DNA from: Flavobacterium piscinae
GTDB lineage: Bacteria; Bacteroidota; Bacteroidia; Flavobacteriales; Flavobacteriaceae
Direction: 5' to 3'
NCBI RefSeq assembly: GCF_004122145.1
Contig: NZ_SBKQ01000019.1
Location: 1 to 47,077 of the forward strand
DNA length: 47,077 nucleotides
Shown here: positions 8,354-15,906 of the stretch, piece after piece
Layout: every line of letters begins with the position of its first letter
Numbering within the stretch: position 1 is the stretch's first letter
Program-made: the position numbers and the translations under genes
Notes under the pieces: model-generated
Databases searched by the model: none
The model's input: only the letters and a program-made list of their open reading frames with translations
What the model was told of the DNA's origin: nothing

Positions 8354-8569
8354 TTATTTCTTCTTCTTTACTTCGCAGGTACTTTTTCCAACCAAAGCAT
8401 AAAGCGGACAGAATGTAGCAAAAGCTGTAATGATTAAAATTAAACTTACGCCTAAAACAATCCATTGCACTAAATTATTTTCAATGGCTCCGGACATAAA
8501 AAGAATTAACAGAATAATGCCAAACATTACTCTTACAAAGCGATCAGTATTGCCTACATTTTTTTTCAT
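8354..8569 (-). CDS. DUF2892 (YgaP-like) small membrane protein
   Basis: This 71-residue protein begins MKKNVGNTDRFVR, the typical start of DUF2892 proteins, followed by two membrane helices separated by a short loop (GIILLILFMSG and VLGVSLILIITAF), then CPLYALVGKSTCE and a lysine tail. The domain is found on its own or fused to rhodanese in YgaP. A rhodanese-domain gene does lie next to it here, 72 bases upstream on the same strand, which suggests a split YgaP-like pair. An alternative ATG two codons upstream (8575) is possible; the homologue-like start is preferred. Confidence 0.85.
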   Translation of the reverse strand: MKKNVGNTDRFVRVMFGIILLILFMSGAIENNLVQWIVLGVSLILIITAFATFCPLYALVGKSTCEVKKKK

Positions 8570-8641
8570 AATCATTAAATTAATTGTTTTTGGATTATAA
8601 AAATAGAAAAAAAATGTTATAAAATTGTATATTATACAAAT

Positions 8642-8956
8642 TTAGTTCGCTTCAACTATCGGTCCGTTCCACTCAGAAATGCCTCCCAATAAATTATAAG
8701 TCTTTTCAAAACCGAGCTGTTGCATGACTTGACACGCTTTTGCACTCCTACTTCCGGCATGACAATAAACGTAATACGTTTTTGATTTATCTAATTCTTC
8801 GATCAAATAAATAAACCCTTGTCCTTTATATATATCGATGTTGATGGCGTTTGGAATAATTCCCCTTTCAAATTCTTCCGGTGTTCGCACATCAATAATG
8901 ATTGCGTTTTCATCGTTTTGAGCTTCTGCCCACCATTGTTGTTGTTGTAGATTCAT
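8642..8956 (-). CDS. Rhodanese-like domain protein (single domain)
   Basis: This 104-residue protein is one rhodanese domain. It has IIDVRTPEEFERGIIPNAINI near residues 19-40 (in parts) and the active loop YCHAGSRS with catalytic Cys65. Such enzymes carry persulfide sulfur between a donor thiol and an acceptor. There is no signal peptide, so it should act in the cytoplasm. The neighbouring DUF2892 gene and upstream thioredoxin-fold genes on the same strand suggest sulfur or thiol metabolism, but the substrates are unknown. Confidence 0.92.
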   Translation of the reverse strand: MNLQQQQWWAEAQNDENAIIIDVRTPEEFERGIIPNAINIDIYKGQGFIYLIEELDKSKTYYVYCHAGSRSAKACQVMQQLGFEKTYNLLGGISEWNGPIVEAN

Positions 8957-8979
8957 TTTTTTGAGGTGCTAATTTACTT

Positions 8980-9077
8980 AGGTACTAAGGTGCTAAGGTA
9001 CTAAGGTGTTATGATTATAAAAAGGCAAATCTAGTAAATTTACCTTAGACCCTTAGTACCTTAGCAACTTAGAACCT
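8980..9077. repeat. Inverted repeat built of CTAAGGTA-type octamers
   Basis: The 27-base arms 8980-9006 and 9051-9077 are complementary with two mismatches. Each arm consists of about three 8-9 base units resembling CTAAGGTA / CTAAGGTG. It lies four bases after the stop of the downstream thioredoxin-like gene on the minus strand. No T-run follows, so it is not a standard intrinsic terminator. Confidence 0.8.
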
Positions 9078-9081
9078 TTTC

Positions 9082-9690
9082 TTATGCTTTTATCGAACAG
9101 CCAATCGCTTTAGTTGTTTTTACTTTCACATCTTGATTTTTCAATAAGGCATCTACGGCATTTTGAACATATTTTTGTTCAACAGCGGTTTCATCACTGT
9201 GATTATCGTCGATTGCACCGATGTATTTTACCACATTTCCTTTGTCTGTTTTTTGTAAAACATATACATGAGGTGTTTTAGTTGCTCCATATTGTGGATA
9301 AATTTTTTGTCCATCGTCAAACAGATAAGGGAATGTGAATCCTTTTTCTTTGGCACGAACTTTCATTTTATCAAAACTATCGTCTTTTTGTTTCTCCGGA
9401 TTATTGGGGTTGATGGCAATGACCGGATAACCTAACTTTTTGTATTTTTTATCTAAATCGATAATTCTGTCTTCATAAGCTACAGCATACGGACAATGAT
9501 TGCAAGTAAAAATGACAATAAAACCTTTGGCTTCTTTATAATCTTTTAGCGAAACCATTTTATTGTCTACATTTTTTAAGGAAAAGTCGGTGGCAATTGA
9601 ACCAATTTCGTAACCGGCTGGTTTAATTGTGTTAAAAGCCGTTATCAAACCGGCAGCAAGCAATAAAAAAGCAATTTTGAATTTTTTCAT
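9082..9690 (-). CDS. Thioredoxin-like (AhpC/TSA-fold) exported protein
   Basis: This 202-residue protein has an N-terminal signal peptide (MKKFKIAFLLLAAGLITAF), then an AhpC/TSA-type thioredoxin fold from about residue 28 (GSIATDFSLKNVDNKMVSL). The redox site is CNHCPYA at residues 63-69, in the FTCNHCPY context typical of a Bacteroidetes branch annotated as thioredoxin family or redoxin. It is probably periplasmic. It is separated by 10 bases from an upstream TlpA-type gene on the same strand, so the two form an operon for extracytoplasmic thiol-disulfide exchange. The substrate is not known. Confidence 0.88.
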   Translation of the reverse strand: MKKFKIAFLLLAAGLITAFNTIKPAGYEIGSIATDFSLKNVDNKMVSLKDYKEAKGFIVIFTCNHCPYAVAYEDRIIDLDKKYKKLGYPVIAINPNNPEKQKDDSFDKMKVRAKEKGFTFPYLFDDGQKIYPQYGATKTPHVYVLQKTDKGNVVKYIGAIDDNHSDETAVEQKYVQNAVDALLKNQDVKVKTTKAIGCSIKA

Positions 9691-9700
9691 AGTTTTTTAT

Positions 9701-10228
9701 TTAGTTCATAAATGATATTATTTGTGTTTCTAATTCTTCTTCTGTGAACGACTGTTCATAAAATTTACGTTTGTCATTTCTATAAATAACCGTGGCCGGA
9801 ATGGCTCCTGTCCACTCTTTGGCTACTTTTTCAATCCAACTATTGGCATCGGGATCATTGAGCACGACAATTTCGGCTTGTAAATTTTTGTTTATAATAA
9901 ATGGAATCACGCGACTTTCAATCATTTTAGGAAAATCTAAACTTACCAAAATCATTTTGAATTTTTCGTTTTTGTATTTTTGATTCAACTTTTCAAAATA
10001 CGGTAGTTCTTTTACACAAGGCACACACCAAGTGGCCCAAAAATTAATCACATAAAGGGTGTCGTTTTTTTGATTCAAAAAAGATTGCAATCCTTCAAAA
10101 TTATAGGAATTCAAAGCAATTCCATTTTTTTCATATACTTTTAAAGGCTTATTCTGTGAAAATCCCTCCACTGTAATAAAAAAATGAATTACAATAAAAA
10201 CTACACAATATTTAATAGTTGGCATCAT
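9701..10228 (-). CDS. TlpA-family thiol-disulfide oxidoreductase
   Basis: This 175-residue thioredoxin-fold protein has a hydrophobic signal sequence (CVVFIVIHFFITVEGFSQ) and the motif NFWATWCVPC with the active pair C68-C71. The usual cis-proline loop follows at GAIPATVIY. It should act in the periplasm as a reductase or resupply reducing power to a partner such as the thioredoxin-like protein 10 bases downstream. It starts with two methionines; either could be used. It is divergent from the marR gene, and three palindromes in the shared intergenic region could affect both directions. Confidence 0.9.
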   Translation of the reverse strand: MMPTIKYCVVFIVIHFFITVEGFSQNKPLKVYEKNGIALNSYNFEGLQSFLNQKNDTLYVINFWATWCVPCVKELPYFEKLNQKYKNEKFKMILVSLDFPKMIESRVIPFIINKNLQAEIVVLNDPDANSWIEKVAKEWTGAIPATVIYRNDKRKFYEQSFTEEELETQIISFMN

Positions 10229-10299
10229 CTAAGGATTATAATATAAAATTAAACCTTCCTCGTCCCTCACAAAAATCTTTAACAAAAATTTAATAGACA

Positions 10300-10359
10300 T
10301 TTGTATATACAATAAAAAAATAGCATTACATTTGTACATACAAATTTTGTAATTACAAA
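10300..10359 (+). promoter_or_regulatory. Promoter with three MarR-operator-like palindromes
   Basis: Three copies of TTTGTA-NN-TACAA(A/T) lie at 10300-10313, 10331-10344 and 10346-10359. The third is a perfect 14-base palindrome running into the marR start codon; the core of the first is also perfect. A promoter TTG (10301-10303) - N23 - TACATTTG (10327-10334) overlaps sites one and two, so binding would block the polymerase. Autoregulation by the MarR protein is inferred. Confidence 0.75.
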
Positions 10360-10814
10360 TGAAAATAGAAGAAATCATCAAATCCAATTCACCCATCAGC
10401 ATTGAAAAGCGGACTGTGTTAAACATCATGTTCACTCAAAATGTGGTTGCAGAGGCATTTAATGAAATTTTAAAATCCTTTGATTTGTCTGTTGAACAAT
10501 TTAATGTTTTGCGAATTCTTCGTGGCCAAAAAGGAAAACCGGCCAACATGTGTGTGATACAAGAACGAATGATTGCCAAAACCAGTAACACTACCCGATT
10601 GGTAGATAAACTACTTTTAAAAGGTTTAGTAAACAGAGAAGTTTGCGAACAAAACAGACGCAAGATGGAAATCACCATTACTGAAAAAGGATTAAATCTA
10701 TTAGCTGAATTAGACCCGAAAATTGAAGCACACGAAAAATTATTTGGTTATAATTTAACTCCGGAGGAATTAGAAAATTTGAACAATTTATTAGAAAAAT
10801 ACAGAACGATTTAA
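10359..10814 (+). CDS. MarR-family transcriptional regulator
   Basis: This 151-residue protein is a dimeric winged-helix regulator. The DNA-binding part runs from about residue 35 to 105: LSVEQFNVLRILRG, then CVIQERMIAKTSNTTRLVDKLLLKGLV (recognition helix region, in parts), and the wing CEQNRRKMEITITEKG. There is a cysteine in CVIQ and one in the wing, which could sense oxidants, but this is inference. It is the first gene of a three-gene operon with a nitroreductase (10-base gap) and a YceI protein (17-base gap), ending at the terminator at 12079. Its start codon overlaps an operator-like palindrome. Confidence 0.93.
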   Translation: MKIEEIIKSNSPISIEKRTVLNIMFTQNVVAEAFNEILKSFDLSVEQFNVLRILRGQKGKPANMCVIQERMIAKTSNTTRLVDKLLLKGLVNREVCEQNRRKMEITITEKGLNLLAELDPKIEAHEKLFGYNLTPEELENLNNLLEKYRTI

Positions 10815-10824
10815 CTTAAAAAAA

Positions 10825-11457
10825 ATGAGCGACTTTATTACCAATCAAAAATGGCGTTATGCCACCAAAAAATTCGATGCCACCAAAAAAATTTCCTCGG
10901 AAGATTTAGAAACATTAAAAGAGGCAATTCAATTGAGTACTTCTTCTTATGGATTACAACCTTACAAAATATTTGTTATTGAAAATCCTGAGTTAAGAGC
11001 CAAAATTCAGCCAGCTGCCTGGGGTCAATCGCAAATTACAGATGCGTCTCAGCTTTTAGTCTTCGCAAATATTACTAACTTTGGAGAAACTGAAATTGAC
11101 AACTACATTAACCTAATGGCAGAAACCAGAGGAATTACTGCTGAAAGTGTCAAAGGTTATGCCGATTTTATGAAAATGAAAATTACAACTTTACCGGAAG
11201 AGCAGAGAAATACATGGACATCTAAGCAAACTTATTTGGCATTAGCCAATTTAATGAATGCAGCAGCAGAATTAAAGATCGATGTCACACCAATGGAAGG
11301 TTTTGAACCGGAAAAAGTAAATGAAATTTTAGGATTAGAAAAATTAGGTTTACATGCTTCTTTACTTGCTACTATTGGTTACCGTCATGAAGAAGACGCA
11401 ACGCAACATTATAAAAAAGTGCGTAAACCCAAAAATGAATTATTTATCAATTTATAA
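10825..11457 (+). CDS. NAD(P)H-dependent nitroreductase family oxidoreductase
   Basis: This 210-residue flavoprotein belongs to the NfsB-like nitroreductase family: WRYATKKFDATKKIS at the N-terminus, STSSYGLQPYKIFVI (FMN-binding region, residues 38-52), and LAAELK-like MNAAAELKIDVTPMEGF near residues 150-166. The C-terminal GYRHEEDATQHYKKVRKPKNE (in parts) is typical of dihydropteridine-reductase/nitroreductase proteins. It would reduce quinones or nitro compounds with FMN and NAD(P)H. Placement directly behind marR suggests induction by the ligand or stress sensed by MarR. Confidence 0.92.
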   Translation: MSDFITNQKWRYATKKFDATKKISSEDLETLKEAIQLSTSSYGLQPYKIFVIENPELRAKIQPAAWGQSQITDASQLLVFANITNFGETEIDNYINLMAETRGITAESVKGYADFMKMKITTLPEEQRNTWTSKQTYLALANLMNAAAELKIDVTPMEGFEPEKVNEILGLEKLGLHASLLATIGYRHEEDATQHYKKVRKPKNELFINL

Positions 11458-11474
11458 TCAATAAACCTTAAACA

Positions 11475-12053
11475 ATGAAATCAATGAAAAATTTAAAAAC
11501 AATTGCCCTTACATTATTTGTTGCGGCTACCACGTTAACAGCGTCTGCTCAGAACAAAAAAATCAATGTGGAAAAAAGTAAAATCACGTGGATTGGTAAA
11601 AAAGTAACCGGTCAACATGATGGTACCCTTAATTTTAGCTCAGGAACATTAGTTTTTGATGGGAAAAAATTAAAAGGCGGTTCATTCGAAGTAGACATGA
11701 CCTCTATTACTGTTGCCGATTTACAAGCAGGTAAAGGAAAAGAAAAATTAGAAGGACATTTAAAAGCCGATGACTTTTTTGGTGTAGACAAATTTGCAAC
11801 TTCTACTTTAGAATTTAAAACAATAGCTGCAAAAGGAGGCGATGTTTATACTGTTACTGCTGATTTAACCATCAAAGGAAAAACCTTACCGGTTACTTTT
11901 GATCTTGCTATTGGAACAGGAACAGCCAGAACATCTTTTAAAGTGGACAGAACGAAATACGATATCAAATATGGTTCGGGTTCATTCTTTGATAACTTAG
12001 GAGACAAAGCAATCAACGATGAATTTGAATTAACTGTATCGTTAGTTTACTAA
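11475..12053 (+). CDS. YceI-family exported lipid-binding protein
   Basis: This 192-residue protein has a cleavable signal peptide ending TASAQ and a YceI domain, a lipocalin-like beta barrel that binds isoprenoid lipids such as polyprenyl quinones. Visible features are SKITWIGKKVTGQHDGTLNF, the VDMTSITVADL segment, LKADDFFGVDKFATSTLEF and the C-terminal FKVDRTKYDIKYGSGSFF. It should be periplasmic. It is the last gene of the marR operon. A nearby ATG at 11484 is an equally good start; both keep the signal peptide. Confidence 0.93.
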   Translation: MKSMKNLKTIALTLFVAATTLTASAQNKKINVEKSKITWIGKKVTGQHDGTLNFSSGTLVFDGKKLKGGSFEVDMTSITVADLQAGKGKEKLEGHLKADDFFGVDKFATSTLEFKTIAAKGGDVYTVTADLTIKGKTLPVTFDLAIGTGTARTSFKVDRTKYDIKYGSGSFFDNLGDKAINDEFELTVSLVY

Positions 12054-12078
12054 TAAAACAAGTGGGAAAAATTGCTAT

Positions 12079-12111
12079 ATCCTGATGCGAAAGTGTCAGG
12101 ATTTTTTTTTG
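12079..12111 (+). terminator. Terminator of the marR-nitroreductase-yceI operon
   Basis: ATCCTGA (12079-12085) pairs with TCAGGAT (12096-12102) around a ten-base loop and is followed by nine T. It lies 25 bases after the YceI stop. Confidence 0.88.
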
Positions 12112-12157
12112 TTTTATAGTTCAATTTATTGCTACTTTTACTTTTCTAAAAAGTCCT

Positions 12158-12727
12158 ATGAAAAAAGTAGTTATCATCGACAATTACGACAGTTTTACCT
12201 ATAATTTAGTGCATTATTTAGAGGATTTAAATTGCTCCGTAACCGTTTATCGCAATGATGAATTTGAAATTGATGAACTTGAAAAATTTGATAAAATCTT
12301 GCTTTCACCCGGTCCGGGATTACCTGCTGATGCAGGCTTGCTTAAGCAAGTTATTACAACTTATTCCAATTCGAAAAGTATTTTAGGCATTTGTTTAGGA
12401 CTTCAAGCAATTGCAGAAGTGTTTGGTGGTAATTTACTCAATTTAAACAAAGTACATCACGGCAAATCTTCTGAAATTACCATAGTATCAGAAGACGAAC
12501 TTTTTAATGGATTGCCAAAAAAAATTGAAGTGGGAAGATACCATTCTTGGGTGATGAATCCGAATTCCATTCCGGAAGTTTTAGAAGTGACATCAGTTGA
12601 TGAGGAACTACAAATCATGTCTATCAAACACAACTATTTAGATGTAAAAGGGGTGCAATTTCATCCGGAAAGTATTTTAACACCGGATGGAAAAACCATT
12701 TTGAAGAATTGGTTAGAAATGAAATAA
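12158..12727 (+). CDS. pabA: Glutamine amidotransferase, PabA/TrpG type
   Basis: This 189-residue class I glutamine amidotransferase supplies ammonia to a chorismate-using synthase (aminodeoxychorismate or anthranilate synthase). The triad is visible: the nucleophile Cys in GICLGLQAI, and His and Glu in GVQFHPESIL. The N-terminus IIDNYDSFTYNLVHYL and SPGPGLPADAG are family signatures. It stands alone, not among trp genes, which favours PabA (folate) over TrpG, but sequence alone does not decide this. No partner synthase is in the window. Confidence 0.85.
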   Translation: MKKVVIIDNYDSFTYNLVHYLEDLNCSVTVYRNDEFEIDELEKFDKILLSPGPGLPADAGLLKQVITTYSNSKSILGICLGLQAIAEVFGGNLLNLNKVHHGKSSEITIVSEDELFNGLPKKIEVGRYHSWVMNPNSIPEVLEVTSVDEELQIMSIKHNYLDVKGVQFHPESILTPDGKTILKNWLEMK

Positions 12728-12807
12728 TATTTTAATATTTAACATTCTCTTGTAACTTTTTGTAAAACTCCACGTATAAAAATTGTAAACCAACCAAAAC
12801 TTAACTT

Positions 12808-13371
12808 ATGGAATTTCTTGAAGGATTAGATCCGTTATTAAAAAGCTATTGGTATATTGCCTTGCCAACAAGTTTGTTTTTTTTACTGCAAACGATTTTA
12901 ACTTTTATTGGATTTGGGGGTGCCGACGCAGATGTTGATATGGCAGAAGGACACGATGTGGCAGATGCACCTTTTGAATTGTTTTCACTTAGGAACCTCA
13001 TCAACTTTCTTTTGGGTTTCAGTTGGACCGGTATTTCCTTTTATGACAGCATCGAAAACAAAACCATTTTAATAATTATTTCAGTTGCAGTAGGAATAGT
13101 TTTTATTGCTTTGTTTTTTATTCTAATCAAACAAATCTTAAAATTAGGGGAAGATAATTCCTTTCAATTTGAAAACACAATTAACCAAACTGCCACTGTT
13201 TATCTTACCATTCCTGAATCTAAATCCGGTGTCGGAAAAGTCCAAATCAGTGTAAAAGGTTCCTTTCATGAATTACAAGCCATGACCGAAGCTTCCGAAA
13301 AAATAATCACAGGAAGTCTCGTGAAAATTAAAAGTGTTGAAAATAATATCTTAATCGTTGATAAACTTTAA
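12808..13371 (+). CDS. NfeD-like membrane protein with OB-fold (flotillin partner)
   Basis: This 187-residue protein has about three membrane helices (near residues 15-35, 63-80 and 88-112) and a C-terminal beta-rich OB-fold-like domain from about 125 (INQTATVYLTIPESKSGVGKVQISVKG, in parts). An acidic loop DADVDMAEGHDVAD joins helices one and two. This matches short NfeD/YuaF/YqiJ-type proteins that pair with flotillins and assemble in membrane microdomains. The flotillin gene follows after 11 bases, which supports the call. Confidence 0.85.
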   Translation: MEFLEGLDPLLKSYWYIALPTSLFFLLQTILTFIGFGGADADVDMAEGHDVADAPFELFSLRNLINFLLGFSWTGISFYDSIENKTILIIISVAVGIVFIALFFILIKQILKLGEDNSFQFENTINQTATVYLTIPESKSGVGKVQISVKGSFHELQAMTEASEKIITGSLVKIKSVENNILIVDKL

Positions 13372-13382
13372 ATCCTAACGCT

Positions 13383-14909
13383 ATGACCCAATTAATTATT
13401 ATTGTTGTAACTGTTTTTATTGTATTTGTTCTTTTTGTGACACTGGTTTCGCGTTATAAACGCTGTCCGTCTGACAAAATTTTGGTTATCTATGGAAAAA
13501 CAGGTGGATCATCTGCCAAATGTGTGCACGGTGGTGGTGCCTTTATTTGGCCTGTAATTCAAGATTATCAATATTTGGATTTAAAACCGCTTTCTATCGA
13601 AGCCAATTTAACCAATGCTCTTTCCAGACAAAATATTCGTGTGGATGTTCCATGTCGATTTACGATTGCTATTTCTACTGAGAATGATAGTATGAACACG
13701 GCTGCAGAACGTCTTTTAGGACTTTCTCCGGAGCAAATTCAAGAGTTGGCTAAAGATATTCTTTTCGGACAATTGCGTCTAGTAATTGCCACGATGACAA
13801 TTGAAGAAATTAACTCCGATCGTGATAAATTCTTAGACAACATTTCTAAAAACGTGGATTCTGAGTTGAAAAAAATCGGTTTGAAATTAATCAACGTCAA
13901 CGTTACTGACATCAAAGACGAATCAGGCTATATTGAAGCGTTAGGAAAAGAAGCCGCTGCAAAAGCGATCAACGAAGCAAAAATTTCGGTAGCTGAGCAA
14001 GAAAAAATCGGAGAAACCGGTAAAGCAATCGCCGACCGTGAAAAAGACGTTCAAATTGCCGAAACACACCGTGATCGTGATGTGAAAATTGCCATCACCA
14101 ATAAAGACAAGGAAGTTAGTATAGCCGAGGCGTTTAAAGATGAAAGCATTGGTAAAGCAGAAGCTCAAAGAGATACCCGTGTAAAAACCTCCGAAGCCAA
14201 TGCGATTGCAATTCAAGGAGAAAACGAGGCTAAAATTGCCATTGCCCAATCGGAAGCAACCCGACGTGAAAAAGAAGCAGAAGCCTTGCGTATCGCATTA
14301 GCTTCTGAAAAAGTGCAACAAGCAAAAGCATTAGAAGAATCGTATGTTGCGGAACAAAAAGCAGAACAAGCTCGTGCGGAAAGAGAACGTTCGACACAAA
14401 ATGCCAACGTGGTGATTCCGGCTGAGATTGCGAAACAAAAAGCCATTATTGATGCACAAGCGGAAGCGGAACGAATCCGAGTACAAGCCAAAGGAGAAGC
14501 TGATGCGATTTATGCTAAAATGGAAGCCGAAGCAAAAGGTTTATACGAAATCTTAACCAAACAAGCAGAAGGTTATCGCGACGTGGTGAATGCTGCCGGT
14601 GGTGATCCAACCAAAGCCTTCCAATTGTTATTGATTGAAAAACTTCCTGAATTGGTAAAAACACAAGTGGAAGCCGTGAAAAACATCAAAATCGATAAAA
14701 TTACCGTTTGGGATTCCGGAAATAATACTGACGGAAACGGTTCCACTGCCAATTTTGTGTCAGGAATGATGAAAACGGTTCCGCCTTTGAATGATTTATT
14801 CAACATGGCCGGATTGAATTTGCCAACGTATTTGAAAGGTGAGGATAAAGTGGAGGATGTGAAAACTAAAGATGGATCGTCTGATGCTATTCCAAATCCT
14901 GAGCAATAG
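13383..14909 (+). CDS. Flotillin-family protein
   Basis: This 508-residue protein scaffolds detergent-resistant membrane domains. It begins with a single membrane segment (residues 3-24), then an SPFH domain to about residue 200 (CVHGGGAFIWPVIQDYQYLDL; LINVNVTDIKDESGYIEALG). From about 200 to 430 it is a long charged coiled coil rich in EA/EK (ERERS, AEAERIRVQAKGEAD), which drives oligomerisation. The C-terminus has FVSGMMKTVPPLNDLFNMAGLNLP. It forms an operon with the NfeD-like gene. The frames seen on the other strand are shadows of the coiled coil. Confidence 0.95.
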   Translation: MTQLIIIVVTVFIVFVLFVTLVSRYKRCPSDKILVIYGKTGGSSAKCVHGGGAFIWPVIQDYQYLDLKPLSIEANLTNALSRQNIRVDVPCRFTIAISTENDSMNTAAERLLGLSPEQIQELAKDILFGQLRLVIATMTIEEINSDRDKFLDNISKNVDSELKKIGLKLINVNVTDIKDESGYIEALGKEAAAKAINEAKISVAEQEKIGETGKAIADREKDVQIAETHRDRDVKIAITNKDKEVSIAEAFKDESIGKAEAQRDTRVKTSEANAIAIQGENEAKIAIAQSEATRREKEAEALRIALASEKVQQAKALEESYVAEQKAEQARAERERSTQNANVVIPAEIAKQKAIIDAQAEAERIRVQAKGEADAIYAKMEAEAKGLYEILTKQAEGYRDVVNAAGGDPTKAFQLLLIEKLPELVKTQVEAVKNIKIDKITVWDSGNNTDGNGSTANFVSGMMKTVPPLNDLFNMAGLNLPTYLKGEDKVEDVKTKDGSSDAIPNPEQ

Positions 14910-14933
14910 AAATTTATTTAACAACTAATCCTT

Positions 14934-14969
14934 AATCCCAAATTCTTTATTATGAATTTGGGATTTTTT
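14934..14969 (+). terminator. Terminator of the NfeD-flotillin operon
   Basis: A perfect 12-bp stem (14934-14945 with 14954-14965) with an eight-base loop is followed by T. An ATG at 14952 that would lengthen the next gene lies inside this hairpin. Confidence 0.9.
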
Positions 14970-14999
14970 CTTACTTTTACCTACATCAATAAATTTTTA

Positions 15000-15905
15000 A
15001 TGGAGTTAATAATTCAAACAACCAACCTTACTTTTCAATATTCAAAACATAAAAGCATTATTGAAAACTTAACCATCAATGTTCCTAAAGGAAGTATTTA
15101 TGGTTTTCTTGGTCCAAATGGTGCAGGAAAGTCAACTACGATGAGACTATTAACAGGAATCATTCCGGATGATAACAATACGATTAAAATCTTTGGAAAA
15201 AGTTTGAATGAACAAATTCCTTCTGTTTTTTCCAAAATAGGTGCATTAGTTGAAAGTCCTGCGTTGTATCTTCATTTATCAGGTTATAACAATCTGTTGT
15301 ATATCGCAAAAGTCAAAAACATTAATCCTGATAAAATTAATGAAGTGCTTGAATTAGTTGAATTAACCTATGCTAAAAATCAAAAAGCGAAGCAATATTC
15401 ACTTGGAATGAAACAACGTTTAGCAATTGCAATGGCACTCATAGGAGAACCTGAATTGTTGTTTTTAGACGAACCTGTTAACGGACTAGATCCAAATGGA
15501 ATTGTTGAAATCAGAAAACTATTAATCAAAATAAATAAAGAAAAAGGGGTAACTATTTTTGTATCAAGTCATTTGTTAAGTGAAATAGAAAAAATGTGTA
15601 CACACATTGGTATCATTGCAAAAGGGAAATTAAAATTTGAAGGCACAATGAATCAATTGTCCACCAATTTTAATACATGTAAAATTGAAATAACAATTGA
15701 CAATGCTTCTGATTGGCAAAAAAAATTAAATGAAAGTGGCATAAAAACAGAATTAAACGAAACTCATAAAATTGCCGTCGTATTGAATTCTAAAGAAGAA
15801 ATTCCAACTTTTATAAAAAAATTAATTGAAGCAGGTGCGTTAATTTATGAAGTTAAAATACTTGAAGGATTAGAAGAATGGTTCTTGAACTTAATTGAAA
15901 ATTAA
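15000..15905 (+). CDS. ABC transporter ATP-binding protein (BcrA/LanF-like)
   Basis: This 301-residue ATPase powers the permease encoded directly downstream. It has Walker A GPNGAGKST near residue 38, a Q-loop region, the signature YSLGMKQRLAIAMAL, Walker B LLFLDEPVNGLDP and the H-loop VSSHLLSE. A C-terminal extension of about 90 residues is typical of exporters of the bacitracin/lantibiotic self-protection type. The longer frame from 14952 begins in the upstream terminator, so the ATG at 15000 is chosen. The next gene starts one base after its stop, indicating translational coupling. Confidence 0.92.
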   Translation: MELIIQTTNLTFQYSKHKSIIENLTINVPKGSIYGFLGPNGAGKSTTMRLLTGIIPDDNNTIKIFGKSLNEQIPSVFSKIGALVESPALYLHLSGYNNLLYIAKVKNINPDKINEVLELVELTYAKNQKAKQYSLGMKQRLAIAMALIGEPELLFLDEPVNGLDPNGIVEIRKLLIKINKEKGVTIFVSSHLLSEIEKMCTHIGIIAKGKLKFEGTMNQLSTNFNTCKIEITIDNASDWQKKLNESGIKTELNETHKIAVVLNSKEEIPTFIKKLIEAGALIYEVKILEGLEEWFLNLIEN

Positions 15906-15906
15906 A

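Noticed and set aside
8238..8465. 75-codon frame on the minus strand overlapping the DUF2892 gene
   Set aside because: It shares the strand and overlaps DUF2892 out of frame, and it also runs through a terminator hairpin.
8980..9077. Inverted repeat considered as a Rho-independent terminator or insertion-sequence end
   Set aside because: There is no T-run and no transposase; the arms are built of short internal units.
13941..14806. Several frames antisense to the flotillin gene
   Set aside because: They are produced by the regular EA/EK codons of the coiled coil; compositions rich in Phe, Cys and Ser are typical shadows.
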